The notes under the pieces are model-generated. The model was not told where the DNA came from and made no database searches. It worked only from the letters and a program-made list of their open reading frames with translations. A program made the position numbers and the translations under genes. From NCBI GenBank assembly GCA_934215995.1, contig CAKQBC010000019.1:1-15427 (forward strand): DNA of 15,427 nt. Direction: 5' to 3'. The stretch is from an uncultured Bacillus sp. Lineage in GTDB: Bacteria > Bacillota > Bacilli > Bacillales > DSM-1321. This document shows positions 7,752 to 14,538 of this stretch, one piece after another (the first letter of the stretch is position 1; each line of letters opens with the position of its first letter).

Positions 7752-7789
7752 AAAAACAGCCTCCGGATATTATTCCGGAGGCTGTTTTT
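7752..7789. terminator. Strong bidirectional terminator after nfo
   Basis: A perfect 16-bp stem (7752-7767 with 7774-7789), 6-nt loop, GC core CAGCCTCCGGA, with a T-run on either strand. It ends cshB-nfo and, read from the other side, can end the convergent ABC transporter gene, whose stop codon is about 120 nt away. Confidence 0.93.
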
Positions 7790-7908
7790 CATATAGGCTG
7801 CTAAGCTTTTGCGGGGATGAGAACCTGTAAGACGCCCTATCTCTCCGTCTTCGCTATTCTGTAAAGGACAGGGCGCGTGCTGGTTCAATGTGGACGCCAG
7901 CCCAACGC

Positions 7909-9624
7909 TTATCGTTGAAACTGTGCCTTGTGCAAGCCGGCGAAAATGCCCCCTCTTGCCAAAAGTTCATCGTGTTGTCCCTCTTCAGCTATTCCATCCT
8001 CGGTTACAACAACAATGCGGTCGGCATCACGGATTGTCGCTAATCGGTGGGCGATGATCAATGTTGTCCGGTTTTCAGCCAGCTCATTCAGCGAGTTTTG
8101 TATCACCATTTCCGTTTCGGTATCCAGTGCGGATGTCGCTTCGTCCAATATAAGGATAGGAGGGTTTTTCAGGAACATCCTCGCAATGGCAATCCTTTGC
8201 TTCTGGCCGCCGGACAGCTTCAGGCCTCTTTCGCCGATTTGCGTTTCATAGCCATCTGGCAAGCCTTTAATGAAGGAAGCCAAGTGAGCACGTTTCGCGG
8301 CGGCGTGTATTTCCTCATCTGTGGCATCCAATTTTCCGTAGGCGATATTTTCCTTCAGCGTTCCGGTGAATAAAAAGACATCCTGCTGAACGATTCCGAT
8401 TTGGGAGCGCAATGACTTTTTCTTGATATGCCTGATATCAATGTCATCGATTGTAATGCTTCCTTCTGTCACATCATAAAATCGGGGGATCAACGAACAG
8501 ATTGTTGTCTTGCCTGCGCCAGAAGGCCCGACAAAAGCGATTGTCTCCCCGGGTTTCACATTCAGGCTGATGTTGTTCAGCACAGGTTTATTTCCGTCAT
8601 ATTTGAAGGAAACATTTTTAAAAGAGATATTCCCCTGCAATGCGGAAAGCTCGACCGCATCAGGCATATCCTGTACATCCGGATCCTCATCCAGCATTTC
8701 CTGCAATCTCTTGAAACCGGCCATGCCTTTCGGATACAGCTCCAGCAGGGCGCTGATTTTTTCAACCGGTTTAAAGAGGACATTTACATAGAGAAGAAAA
8801 CCGACCATAGCCCCGTACGTCATCTGCCCGTCATAGACAAACCATGCACCGACAACCAGCACAACCAAATTCATCATCCGGCTCATAATGTATATGCCTC
8901 CAAGGCTGAATGACATTACCTTATAGCCTTTCAGCTTGGCAGACCGGAACTTTCGGTTGTTTTTTGTGAAGCGGTCCATTTCATAGCTTTCATTCGTGAA
9001 GGATTGGACTACACGCACACCCGAAATGCTGTCTTCGACACGGGCATTCACATCAGCGATCTCGGTGTACATCTGCTTCCAGGCCTTGTTCATCTTCAGA
9101 TTGCCGATCACCATAATGATGACAAGGAAGGGGAGGAGGCAAACGGTGATAAGAGCCAATTTCACATTGATGGTCAGCATAATAAAGAACGCGCCGAAGA
9201 AGGTCATGATCGCTATGAACACATCTTCAGGCCCATGATGGGCAAGTTCGCCGATGTCCATAAGGTCATTGGTGATCCTGCTCATAAGGTGCCCTGTCTT
9301 GGCATTGTCGAAGAAACGGAATGATTGCTTTTGTATATGCCTGAACAGATCCTGCCTCATATCCGTCTCTATGTTGATGCCGAGCATATGCCCCCAATAG
9401 TTGACGACGAACTGAAGGCCCGTGCTGATGAGATACAGAACGAGAAGGCCGCACCCCACAGCGGCAATCCAGGACCAATTGTTGCCCGGCAGCAGTTCAT
9501 CTATGTAATATTGGACAGCCAGCGGGAATGCAAGCTCAAGCAGCCCGGCGATAATGGCGCATCCGAAGTCAATCAGAAATAAACTTTTGTAGGGTTTATA
9601 ATAAGAATAAAAACGTTTGATCAC
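7909..9624 (-). CDS. ABC transporter, fused permease and ATPase (MsbA/Sav1866-like half-exporter)
   Basis: A 571-residue half-transporter. An N-terminal six-helix exporter domain (about 1-310; hydrophobic stretches near 14-37, 53-74, 133-152, 156-174, 236-264 and 270-285) is followed by the nucleotide-binding domain: Walker A GPSGAGKT (366-373), Q-loop (VQQDVFLF, 412-419), signature LSGGQ (470-474), Walker B ILILDE (490-495), D-loop SALD (498-501) and switch His526. All catalytic residues are intact, so it should work as a homodimer, or as a heterodimer with an absent partner. Substrate unknown; relatives export lipids, drugs or peptides. The start is GTG 9624, with AGGTGG 7 nt upstream and the usual family N-terminus (IKRFYSYYKPYK); a longer ATG reading from 9741 adds 39 residues unlike the family. 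It stands alone between two terminators, and I do not recall it here in B. subtilis. Confidence 0.93.
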   Translation of the reverse strand: MIKRFYSYYKPYKSLFLIDFGCAIIAGLLELAFPLAVQYYIDELLPGNNWSWIAAVGCGLLVLYLISTGLQFVVNYWGHMLGINIETDMRQDLFRHIQKQSFRFFDNAKTGHLMSRITNDLMDIGELAHHGPEDVFIAIMTFFGAFFIMLTINVKLALITVCLLPFLVIIMVIGNLKMNKAWKQMYTEIADVNARVEDSISGVRVVQSFTNESYEMDRFTKNNRKFRSAKLKGYKVMSFSLGGIYIMSRMMNLVVLVVGAWFVYDGQMTYGAMVGFLLYVNVLFKPVEKISALLELYPKGMAGFKRLQEMLDEDPDVQDMPDAVELSALQGNISFKNVSFKYDGNKPVLNNISLNVKPGETIAFVGPSGAGKTTICSLIPRFYDVTEGSITIDDIDIRHIKKKSLRSQIGIVQQDVFLFTGTLKENIAYGKLDATDEEIHAAAKRAHLASFIKGLPDGYETQIGERGLKLSGGQKQRIAIARMFLKNPPILILDEATSALDTETEMVIQNSLNELAENRTTLIIAHRLATIRDADRIVVVTEDGIAEEGQHDELLARGGIFAGLHKAQFQR

Positions 9625-9741
9625 TAGGCATCCACCTGTCTTCTGGAAAAATCTGAATTCATCTAAATATATCATTTCCCAATAGGCGAATCCATAAGAA
9701 AAGACAAGTTTTGAGATAGCGTGAGTATAAAACGTTCCCAT

Positions 9742-9770
9742 ATCAAAAGCCGGCGGCTGCCGGCTTTGAT
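9742..9770 (-). terminator. Probable terminator of yqfT
   Basis: GCCGGC arms (9749-9754 and 9759-9764), extended by ATCAAA/TTTGAT with one bulged base, 4-nt loop, and a short TTTT on the minus-strand side inside the stem. It lies 29 nt after the yqfT stop and insulates the ABC gene downstream. Confidence 0.6.
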
Positions 9771-9798
9771 CGCATGCGGATTCGGCGGAAAAGGATGG

Positions 9799-10056
9799 TC
9801 ACCTTCCCGTTAGAGAAAGAAACAGCTGTTCAACCTGTGAAGCCCTTTGTCTTCCGACGATTTCTTCGAGCCGTCTGACTATCCCTTTCCGTTGCTCGGG
9901 ATTGAACAAGTCATAATTCTTGCCGCGCAATTCCTGGCAGATGCTTTCCGCTTCTGCGGGCGTTAAGGCGATGCCGTATTGTCTTGCCAAACCCAAAAGT
10001 TCATCCCTCCGGATGTTATTCAGCTTCATGTTAATGATGCTTTCCAAAAATTTCAC
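9799..10056 (-). CDS. yqfT: YqfT family protein (DUF2624)
   Basis: A small soluble protein of 85 residues, largely helical and charged, with the family pattern ELLGLARQYGIALTPAEAE (19-37), NPEQRKGIVRRLEEIVG (52-68) and a hydrophobic end SQVEQLFLSL. Size and position (after nfo, before the zinc genes) match B. subtilis YqfT; the function is unknown. The start is GTG 10056, with a perfect AAGGAGG 6 nt upstream. It is transcribed away from znuC. A possible -35/-10 pair on the minus strand (TTCACA 10105-10100, 17 nt, TATGTT 10082-10077) would put the start point almost at the ribosome binding site, so I do not list it as a promoter. No transmembrane segment or metal-binding motif is seen. Confidence 0.85.
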   Translation of the reverse strand: MKFLESIINMKLNNIRRDELLGLARQYGIALTPAEAESICQELRGKNYDLFNPEQRKGIVRRLEEIVGRQRASQVEQLFLSLTGR

Positions 10057-10132
10057 AAGATCCCTCCTTATTTTTAAACATATGACGTATAGCTGTATAT
10101 GTGAACCGCAATTTATGCTGTCTGCGCCATCC

Positions 10133-10161
10133 TTTACATATTTTCAGAAAGGGGGTATACT
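10133..10161 (+). promoter_or_regulatory. Sigma-A promoter of the znuCB-zur operon
   Basis: TTTACA (10133-10138), exactly 17 nt, TATACT (10156-10161); each hexamer matches consensus at 5 of 6 positions. The expected start point is near 10168, directly ahead of the Zur box. Confidence 0.85.
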
Positions 10162-10170
10162 ACAGAATGT

Positions 10171-10191
10171 AAATCGTAATGATTCTTAAAT
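10171..10191 (+). promoter_or_regulatory. Zur box (zinc-dependent repressor site)
   Basis: The left 14 nt, AAATCGTAATGATT, fit the B. subtilis Zur consensus AAATCGTAAT-N-ATT perfectly, while the right half (CTTAAATT) is degenerate. The site lies a few bases after the predicted start point, and its operon contains zur itself. Zn-bound Zur here would block promoter escape or elongation, giving zinc-dependent autoregulation. Confidence 0.82.
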
Positions 10192-10203
10192 TGGGTGATA
10201 AAA

Positions 10204-10947
10204 TTGAAAGATACAATTATACAAATAGATGATGTGTCGTACCGTTATGAAAAGGAAAAAGTACTGGACGGAATCAGTTTATCGATACCCAAGGGCGCTT
10301 TTCTCGCGATTGTCGGGCCTAACGGTTCAGGCAAATCCACTTTGCTGAAAATGATGCTTGGCTTGCTGAAAGTGCAGTCAGGCACCATCCGGCTTTTCGG
10401 GACCCCGATCCAACAGTTCAAGGAGTGGGACCGAATCGGATATGTATCACAGAAGGCCAATTCCTTCAATACAGGTTTTCCTGCCACTGTGCAAGAAGTT
10501 GTGATGAGCGGGCTGACAAAGAAGATAGGCCTTTTTCGTTTTCCCGGAAAAGCGGAACAGCAAAAAGTAAAGAAGGCTCTTGAGTCCGTAGGCATGCTGG
10601 ATTTCTCAAAAAGGAATATCGGTGACTTATCCGGCGGCCAGCAGCAGAGGGTATTCATTGCAAGGGCGCTGGTCAGCGACCCGGAACTGCTGATTTTGGA
10701 TGAACCGACTGTCGGGGTTGATGCAGCGAACGAACTGCAATTCTATAAGATCGTGGAACGCCTCAACAAAGAATTGGGGATTACCCTCATACTCGTCACA
10801 CATGACATCGAAGCGGTTGCGGATAAGGTTACCCATGTGGCCTGCCTGAATAAGCATCTGCACTTCCATGGGGATTCCCATGAATACCGGCAGTTATCGG
10901 ATGTGGAGCTTTCCTGTTTCCATACAAACGAAAAACGGGGTGTTTAA
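10204..10947 (+). CDS. znuC: Zinc ABC transporter ATP-binding protein (ZnuC/AdcC)
   Basis: A 247-residue ATPase of the manganese/zinc import family. It carries Walker A GPNGSGKST (38-46), Q-loop Gln83 (VSQK), signature LSGGQ (142-146), Walker B LLILDEP (162-168) and switch His200 (LVTHD). A His-rich C-terminal patch (HVACLNKHLHFHGDSH, 211-226) is common in this family and fits a metal link. It powers zinc import through ZnuB at the cytoplasmic side of the membrane. I place the start at TTG 10204, with GGGTGAT 4 nt upstream, which pairs with the extended anti-SD; a GTG at 10195 is in frame but lies inside that site. It is the first gene of the Zur-controlled operon; znuB follows after 27 nt. 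No zinc-binding lipoprotein gene is adjacent. Confidence 0.93.
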   Translation: MKDTIIQIDDVSYRYEKEKVLDGISLSIPKGAFLAIVGPNGSGKSTLLKMMLGLLKVQSGTIRLFGTPIQQFKEWDRIGYVSQKANSFNTGFPATVQEVVMSGLTKKIGLFRFPGKAEQQKVKKALESVGMLDFSKRNIGDLSGGQQQRVFIARALVSDPELLILDEPTVGVDAANELQFYKIVERLNKELGITLILVTHDIEAVADKVTHVACLNKHLHFHGDSHEYRQLSDVELSCFHTNEKRGV

Positions 10948-10974
10948 AATTTTATTTTTGATCGGGAGGTTCCG

Positions 10975-11817
10975 ATGATTTCTGATATATTACAATACGA
11001 ATTCCTGCAAAATGCCTTCATTACCGGCATCATTATCGGCGTCCTGGCTCCGCTGCTCGGTGTTTTCGTAGTTGTGCGCAGGCAATCGCTGATTGCTGAT
11101 GCGCTCAGCCATGTGACGTTGGCGGGAATTGCGTTCAGTTTATTTTTAGAGAAACAATTCTTCCATGTAGTTGGAAGCATGAACCCCTTATTTATGGGGA
11201 TGACATTTTCTGTGATAGGGTCGCTTTTCATTGAGCGTCTCCGCAATGTTTACAAACATTATCAGGATTTGGCGATTCCGATCATCCTATCCGGAGGGAT
11301 AGGGGTGACCGTTATCTTCATTTCCCTGGCGGACGGCTTCAACACCGATCTGTTCAGCTATCTGTTCGGAAGCGTAAGCGCTGTTTCGAGAACGGATATG
11401 TGGACGATTGCGGGAATAGCTGTCGTTGTCCTTGCAACGATTACATTCCTGTATAAAGAACTGTTTTTGTTGAGTTTCGATGAGGACCATGCCAAAGCAT
11501 CAGGCATTCCAGCCAAGTTCATCCATTTTGTGTTCATCATTATAGTAGCATTGGTCATTGCTGCATCGATGAGGATTGTCGGCGTGCTTCTTGTTTCGGC
11601 ATTGATGACCCTTCCGGTTGCTGCAGGAATGAGGCTGGCAAACGGATTCAAGCAGCTGATCGCCTATTCAGTGATATTCGGTGAAGTAGCTGTAATCGGA
11701 GGACTGGTGTCTTCCTTCTATCTCGACCTTGCGCCAGGGGGCACGATTGTAATGATTGCGATCATCATTTTGCTTGGCTCCATCATCCTTAAGAAAGCCA
11801 AAGTCCGTTTTGCCTAA
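10975..11817 (+). CDS. znuB: Zinc ABC transporter permease (ZnuB/AdcB)
   Basis: A 280-residue polytopic protein of the ABC-3 permease family, which forms the zinc channel as a dimer with ZnuC. About seven or eight hydrophobic segments are visible, near 15-35, 46-58, 73-86, 98-117, 143-160, 182-215 (long, probably two passes), 228-249 and 255-272. Family hallmarks are [13 protein letters not shown] (41-53) and the cytoplasmic coupling segment [13 protein letters not shown] (167-179), which docks the ATPase. The ATG is preceded by GGGAGG with a 5-nt gap. It is 27 nt after znuC and 23 nt before zur, with no terminator in either gap, so all three are one operon. The metal could in principle be manganese, but the Zur box and adjacent zur gene argue strongly for zinc. 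Confidence 0.93.
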   Translation: MISDILQYEFLQNAFITGIIIGVLAPLLGVFVVVRRQSLIADALSHVTLAGIAFSLFLEKQFFHVVGSMNPLFMGMTFSVIGSLFIERLRNVYKHYQDLAIPIILSGGIGVTVIFISLADGFNTDLFSYLFGSVSAVSRTDMWTIAGIAVVVLATITFLYKELFLLSFDEDHAKASGIPAKFIHFVFIIIVALVIAASMRIVGVLLVSALMTLPVAAGMRLANGFKQLIAYSVIFGEVAVIGGLVSSFYLDLAPGGTIVMIAIIILLGSIILKKAKVRFA

Positions 11818-11840
11818 TCCTTATATTGGAGTTGATCATA

Positions 11841-12251
11841 ATGAGGGTAGAAGAAGCATTGATGAAATTGAAGGAACACGGGTATAAATATACGGGTAAG
11901 CGTGAAGAAATGCTGCTCCTGTTTGCAGATAGCGATAAATACCTGACTGCCAAAGATGTGCTCGAAAGCATGAAGGAGAGTTATCCGGGCCTCAGTTTCG
12001 ATACGATCTACAGGAATCTGTCCCTTTTTGCCGAGCTTGGCATTTTTGAGACAACTGAGCTGTCCGGGGAGAAGCATTTCCGTTTTGCCTGCGGGCATAA
12101 ACATCACCATCACCACTTCATTTGCCTCGATTGCGGGAAAACCAAGGAAATCGAGACTTGTCCGATGACAAACCTTCCTGAGGATCTGAAGGAATATGAT
12201 ATATCGGGCCATAAATTTGAAATTTACGGCAAATGCCCGGAATGCCATTGA
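11841..12251 (+). CDS. zur: Zinc uptake regulator Zur (Fur family repressor)
   Basis: A 136-residue Fur-family repressor closely resembling B. subtilis Zur (YqfV). The N-terminal winged helix (about 1-80) contains [11 protein letters not shown] (15-25) and the recognition-helix region [13 protein letters not shown] (51-63). The C-terminal dimerisation domain has the zinc-sensing run HKHHHHHF (86-93) and the structural Zn(Cys)4 site: CLDC (95-98) and CPEC (132-135). With zinc bound it represses uptake genes. I chose ATG 11841, matching the family N-terminus, with GGAG 9 nt upstream; a TTG at 11826 is in frame but lies on that site. The protein ends right after the last Cys pair, slightly shorter than B. 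subtilis Zur (145), which has a short non-conserved tail. It is the third gene of znuC-znuB-zur, hence probably autoregulated. Confidence 0.95.
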   Translation: MRVEEALMKLKEHGYKYTGKREEMLLLFADSDKYLTAKDVLESMKESYPGLSFDTIYRNLSLFAELGIFETTELSGEKHFRFACGHKHHHHHFICLDCGKTKEIETCPMTNLPEDLKEYDISGHKFEIYGKCPECH

Positions 12252-12252
12252 G

Positions 12253-12291
12253 AAGCCTTGTGACGCCAGTGCGTTGCAGGGCTTTTCTTTA
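12253..12291 (+). terminator. Intrinsic terminator of znuCB-zur
   Basis: A 14-bp stem with several G-T pairs (12253-12266 folded back on 12271-12284), 4-nt loop, then a T-rich tail. It begins 2 nt after the zur stop codon. Confidence 0.85.
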
Positions 12292-12326
12292 TAGATGGGT
12301 TATCCTGCACCAAAAATTAGATAATC

Positions 12327-12345
12327 ATGAAAGCATTGCTTTCAT
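12327..12345. repeat. 19-bp palindrome upstream of a small membrane protein gene
   Basis: ATGAAAGCA (12327-12335), one T, TGCTTTCAT (12337-12345): perfect 9-bp arms. No T-run follows, and the spacing is too tight for an RNA hairpin loop, so a dimeric DNA-binding protein site is the likelier reading. It sits 57 nt before the chosen start of the next gene. Confidence 0.6.
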
Positions 12346-12402
12346 AAGAGCGGGCGAATGAGAAATGATAAACATACACCTAAAAAAGTGAGGCGGGATA
12401 CT

Positions 12403-12720
12403 ATGGATATGGACAAAACTCCGGAACGCTTGAACAGAGAGCATCAGGAAGAGACAGCCATCGAGTTTGCCGTTCCTTATTCCCTTGTTGAACAGCAAAG
12501 AATGCACGCCTTAAGGCTCAGGAAAATGAAAACGAATGCCAGGCTGATTGCGATGGTGTCCTTGCTGTTTTCGCTTCTTTCCTTACTATTCGCCCATTTT
12601 ATATTGGGCGCGGCAGGGATCCTTGCCGGTTTCGTTGCGTTAAGGAAGGGAGAAATCACAGCAGGCTCATGGGGGATAGGGATCGGTGCATTTTCACTTA
12701 TAGCCGGTGTATTGATGTAG
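12403..12720 (+). CDS. Small membrane protein, DUF4190-like
   Basis: A 105-residue protein. Residues 1-44 are polar and charged; at 45-60 comes a basic stretch (LRLRKMKTNAR), then two hydrophobic segments, about 60-86 (IAMVSLLFSLLSLLFAHFILG) and 92-105 (SWGIGIGAFSLIAGVLM), joined by the short loop LRKGEITAG. The pattern of a helical hairpin with a Gly-rich second segment resembles DUF4190-type proteins, but that is an impression from composition. By position (after zur, before ispG) it may correspond to B. subtilis yqfX. The start at ATG 12403 has GTGAGGCGGG close upstream; an in-frame ATG at 12358 would add 15 residues but lacks a binding site. It stands alone between two terminators, with a 19-bp palindrome in front. 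Confidence 0.72.
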   Translation: MDMDKTPERLNREHQEETAIEFAVPYSLVEQQRMHALRLRKMKTNARLIAMVSLLFSLLSLLFAHFILGAAGILAGFVALRKGEITAGSWGIGIGAFSLIAGVLM

Positions 12721-12737
12721 CCCGTTTATGGGCATAC

Positions 12738-12771
12738 AAAAAAGAAGGCTGGAATTCCAGCCTTCTTTTTT
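12738..12771. terminator. Perfect bidirectional terminator shared with ispG
   Basis: A 34-nt perfect palindrome: six A, GAAGGCTGG, central AATT, CCAGCCTTC, six T. It terminates the small membrane protein gene on the plus strand and ispG on the minus strand. Its edge overlaps the ispG stop codon (12770-12772) by 2 nt. Confidence 0.95.
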
Positions 12772-13900
12772 ATCTCTTATAGAGGCGCATGCCTTCTTGT
12801 TCAGCTTGTTCTTGCGCTTTCTTTTCATGGTATTCCTTGGCGATTTGGTCGATTTCTTTCTTCAGCTCATCAACCATCGTTTCTTCAGGTACTTTACGGA
12901 CAATTTTCCCTTTACGGAATAATAGGCCTTCCCCTCGGGCTCCAGCTATGCCGATATCGGCTTCTCTTGCCTCGCCCGGCCCATTGACCGCACATCCAAG
13001 TACGGCAACCTTGATTGGCGCTTTGATCTTGCTTATATATTCCTCAACCTCATTCGCGATGCTGATCAGGTCGATCTCAATGCGTCCGCAAGTCGGGCAT
13101 GAAATCAATGTTGCAGCGTTGGAAGCAAGCCCGAAGGATTTAAGCAGTTCCCTTGCCACCTTCACTTCTTCAACAGGGTCCGCACTTAAGGAAATACGCA
13201 ACGTATTTCCGATGCCCTTATGGAGGATCGCACCCAGGCCTGCTGCACTTTTAACGGTTCCGGCAAATAAAGTCCCTGATTCAGTGATTCCTAAATGCAG
13301 CGGATAATCAAAAGCTTTTGCCGCTTTCTCATATGCTTCGATCGCCAAGTTAACATCTGATGCTTTCATGGACACGATGATGTCATGGAAATCGAGGTCT
13401 TCGAGTATCTTGATATGGTGAAGCGCACTTTCAACCATTCCGTCCGCTGTCGGATATCCGTATTTGTCGAGGATTCGTTTCTCAAGAGAACCGGCATTCA
13501 CCCCGATACGGATCGGAATTCCCTTGGCTTTCGCTGCACTGACGACTGCCTCAACTTTTTCCCTGCGCCCTATATTCCCCGGATTGATCCGGATCTTGTC
13601 GGCGCCGCCTTCGATTGCTTTTAGGGCAAGCTTATAGTCAAAATGGATATCGACTACGAGCGGTATGTTTATTTGGCGTTTGATGTCCGCTATCGCATTC
13701 GCGGCCCTTTCATCCGGGCACGCGACCCTTACGACCTGGCATCCTGCTTCTTCGAGGCGTTTGATTTCGGCGACCGTTGCCTCAACATCATGTGTTTTCG
13801 TAGTGGTCATACTTTGTATAAATAATTCATTGCTCCCGCCGATCGTCAAGTTTCCGACTTTGACAGGGCGGGTATTTGAACGGTGTGTTATTTCACTCAA
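12770..13900 (-). CDS. ispG: 4-hydroxy-3-methylbut-2-enyl diphosphate synthase IspG (GcpE)
   Basis: A 376-residue enzyme for the penultimate MEP step: reductive ring opening of methylerythritol cyclodiphosphate to HMBPP, with flavodoxin or ferredoxin as electron donor. The N-terminal TIM barrel has [11 protein letters not shown] (28-38), DIHFDY (84-89) and RINPGNIG (104-111). The C-terminal domain binds the [4Fe-4S] cluster through Cys268 and Cys271 (SCPTCGR), Cys303 and Glu310 (GCAVNGPGE). The start is TTG 13900: it gives the family N-terminus ([16 protein letters not shown]) and usual length (377 in B. subtilis), with AAAAGGAG about 9 nt upstream. The in-frame ATG at 13999 lacks a binding site and would add 33 odd residues. 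A sigma-A promoter at 14032-14061 leaves a leader of about 125 nt with a possible fold. Confidence 0.96.
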   Translation of the reverse strand: MSEITHRSNTRPVKVGNLTIGGSNELFIQSMTTTKTHDVEATVAEIKRLEEAGCQVVRVACPDERAANAIADIKRQINIPLVVDIHFDYKLALKAIEGGADKIRINPGNIGRREKVEAVVSAAKAKGIPIRIGVNAGSLEKRILDKYGYPTADGMVESALHHIKILEDLDFHDIIVSMKASDVNLAIEAYEKAAKAFDYPLHLGITESGTLFAGTVKSAAGLGAILHKGIGNTLRISLSADPVEEVKVARELLKSFGLASNAATLISCPTCGRIEIDLISIANEVEEYISKIKAPIKVAVLGCAVNGPGEAREADIGIAGARGEGLLFRKGKIVRKVPEETMVDELKKEIDQIAKEYHEKKAQEQAEQEGMRLYKR

Positions 13901-13931
13901 GTGATATTCTCTCCTTTTATGCTTTCTTGCG

Positions 13932-13982
13932 TAACTCCAAGCGAATTGTAAATCAGTTTTTTCACTGTAAACCCTGGAGTTA
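13932..13982 (-). promoter_or_regulatory. Possible structured leader of ispG
   Basis: In the ispG leader RNA, TAACTCCA (13982-13975) can pair perfectly with TGGAGTTA (13939-13932) over 8 bp. Inside the loop CAGT and ACTG (13967-13964 and 13957-13954) form a second small stem around six A-rich bases. The fold ends about 31 nt before the TTG start, just ahead of the ribosome binding site. It matches no riboswitch class I recognise. Confidence 0.4.
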
Positions 13983-14031
13983 GGTATAGAAAGAGTCATT
14001 ACAATAACGCAGAAAGGTAAATAACATTCTT

Positions 14032-14061
14032 ATTGTATCAATCATTGCGAGATTTTGACAA
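14032..14061 (-). promoter_or_regulatory. Sigma-A promoter of ispG
   Basis: On the minus strand: TTGTCA (14061-14056), 18 nt, TACAAT (14037-14032), with an extended -10 TGA just upstream. Each hexamer matches consensus at 5 of 6 positions. The start point should be near 14025, about 125 nt before the TTG start codon. A further inverted repeat, TCAGCT/AGCTGA (14067-14092), lies just upstream of the -35. Confidence 0.8.
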
Positions 14062-14202
14062 GATTTTCAGCTTTTAGCCAATTGGGAGCTGACATTCATT
14101 GGACGTATATCCCTCTGAAAGGTTTCATTTTTACCTTGAATAGCCCTTAGCCGTAGCATTTTAGGGCGTCCTTTTCGGATTCATACCTGCCTGGGGCAAT
14201 GC

Positions 14203-14538
14203 TTACTCGCCGGATACCTCTTCATATAAGGGAAACTTATACGTCTTGCCGATCTGAAGGTTTTGAGGAGAGGTGTCTTTATTCAGGCTTTTGAAATCGG
14301 CAATGAGCTGATCGACCGGCCTTGCTATTTTTCCGGATTGCTGCTCCATTATGCTCAGGAGGGTGTCGCCGGGCTGAACTTCCTGTTCTGTATAGGATAA
14401 CCCGCTTCCCGCCACCTCATGAACTGCATCGTTCTGGGCAGGTGTTCCGCTTTTCGGAAGGGTGCCGGCTGTCAGGTCAAAATAGACAGCGTATATAATG
14501 AGGCAGGCAGCAGCCAGATATCCAAGTTTCTTTCTCAT
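14203..14538 (-). CDS. yqfZ: YqfZ-like LysM-domain protein with N-terminal anchor
   Basis: A 111-residue protein with a short basic start (MRKK), one hydrophobic segment (about 5-22, LGYLAAACLIIYAVYF) acting as signal anchor, a linker (25-50), and one LysM domain (about 53-108). The domain shows the pattern VQPGDTLLSIMEQQSG (54-69), then FKSLNKD (82-88) and LQIGKTYKFPLY (98-110). LysM domains bind peptidoglycan or related GlcNAc polymers, so the protein should be tethered to the outer membrane face and touch the cell wall or spore cortex. Size and place, upstream of ispG on the same strand, match YqfZ (about 99 aa). GGGGGA lies 6 nt before the ATG. No lipobox is seen: the Cys in the anchor is not in a proper L-x-G/A-C context. 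I see no convincing terminator after it. Confidence 0.87.
   Translation of the reverse strand: MRKKLGYLAAACLIIYAVYFDLTAGTLPKSGTPAQNDAVHEVAGSGLSYTEQEVQPGDTLLSIMEQQSGKIARPVDQLIADFKSLNKDTSPQNLQIGKTYKFPLYEEVSGE

Noticed and set aside
8428..8913. Plus-strand open frames across the ABC transporter gene
   Set aside because: They mirror the permease and ATPase coding region and show low-quality, Cys/His-scattered sequence with no ribosome binding site.
10077..10105. TTCACA-17-TATGTT as promoter of yqfT
   Set aside because: The start point would fall at the edge of the ribosome binding site, and the -10 matches only 4 of 6. It was kept only as a remark in the yqfT entry.
14130..14170. GCCCT/AGGGC hairpin after yqfZ as a terminator
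   Set aside because: The stem has only 5 bp with mismatches, and no T-run follows on the minus strand.
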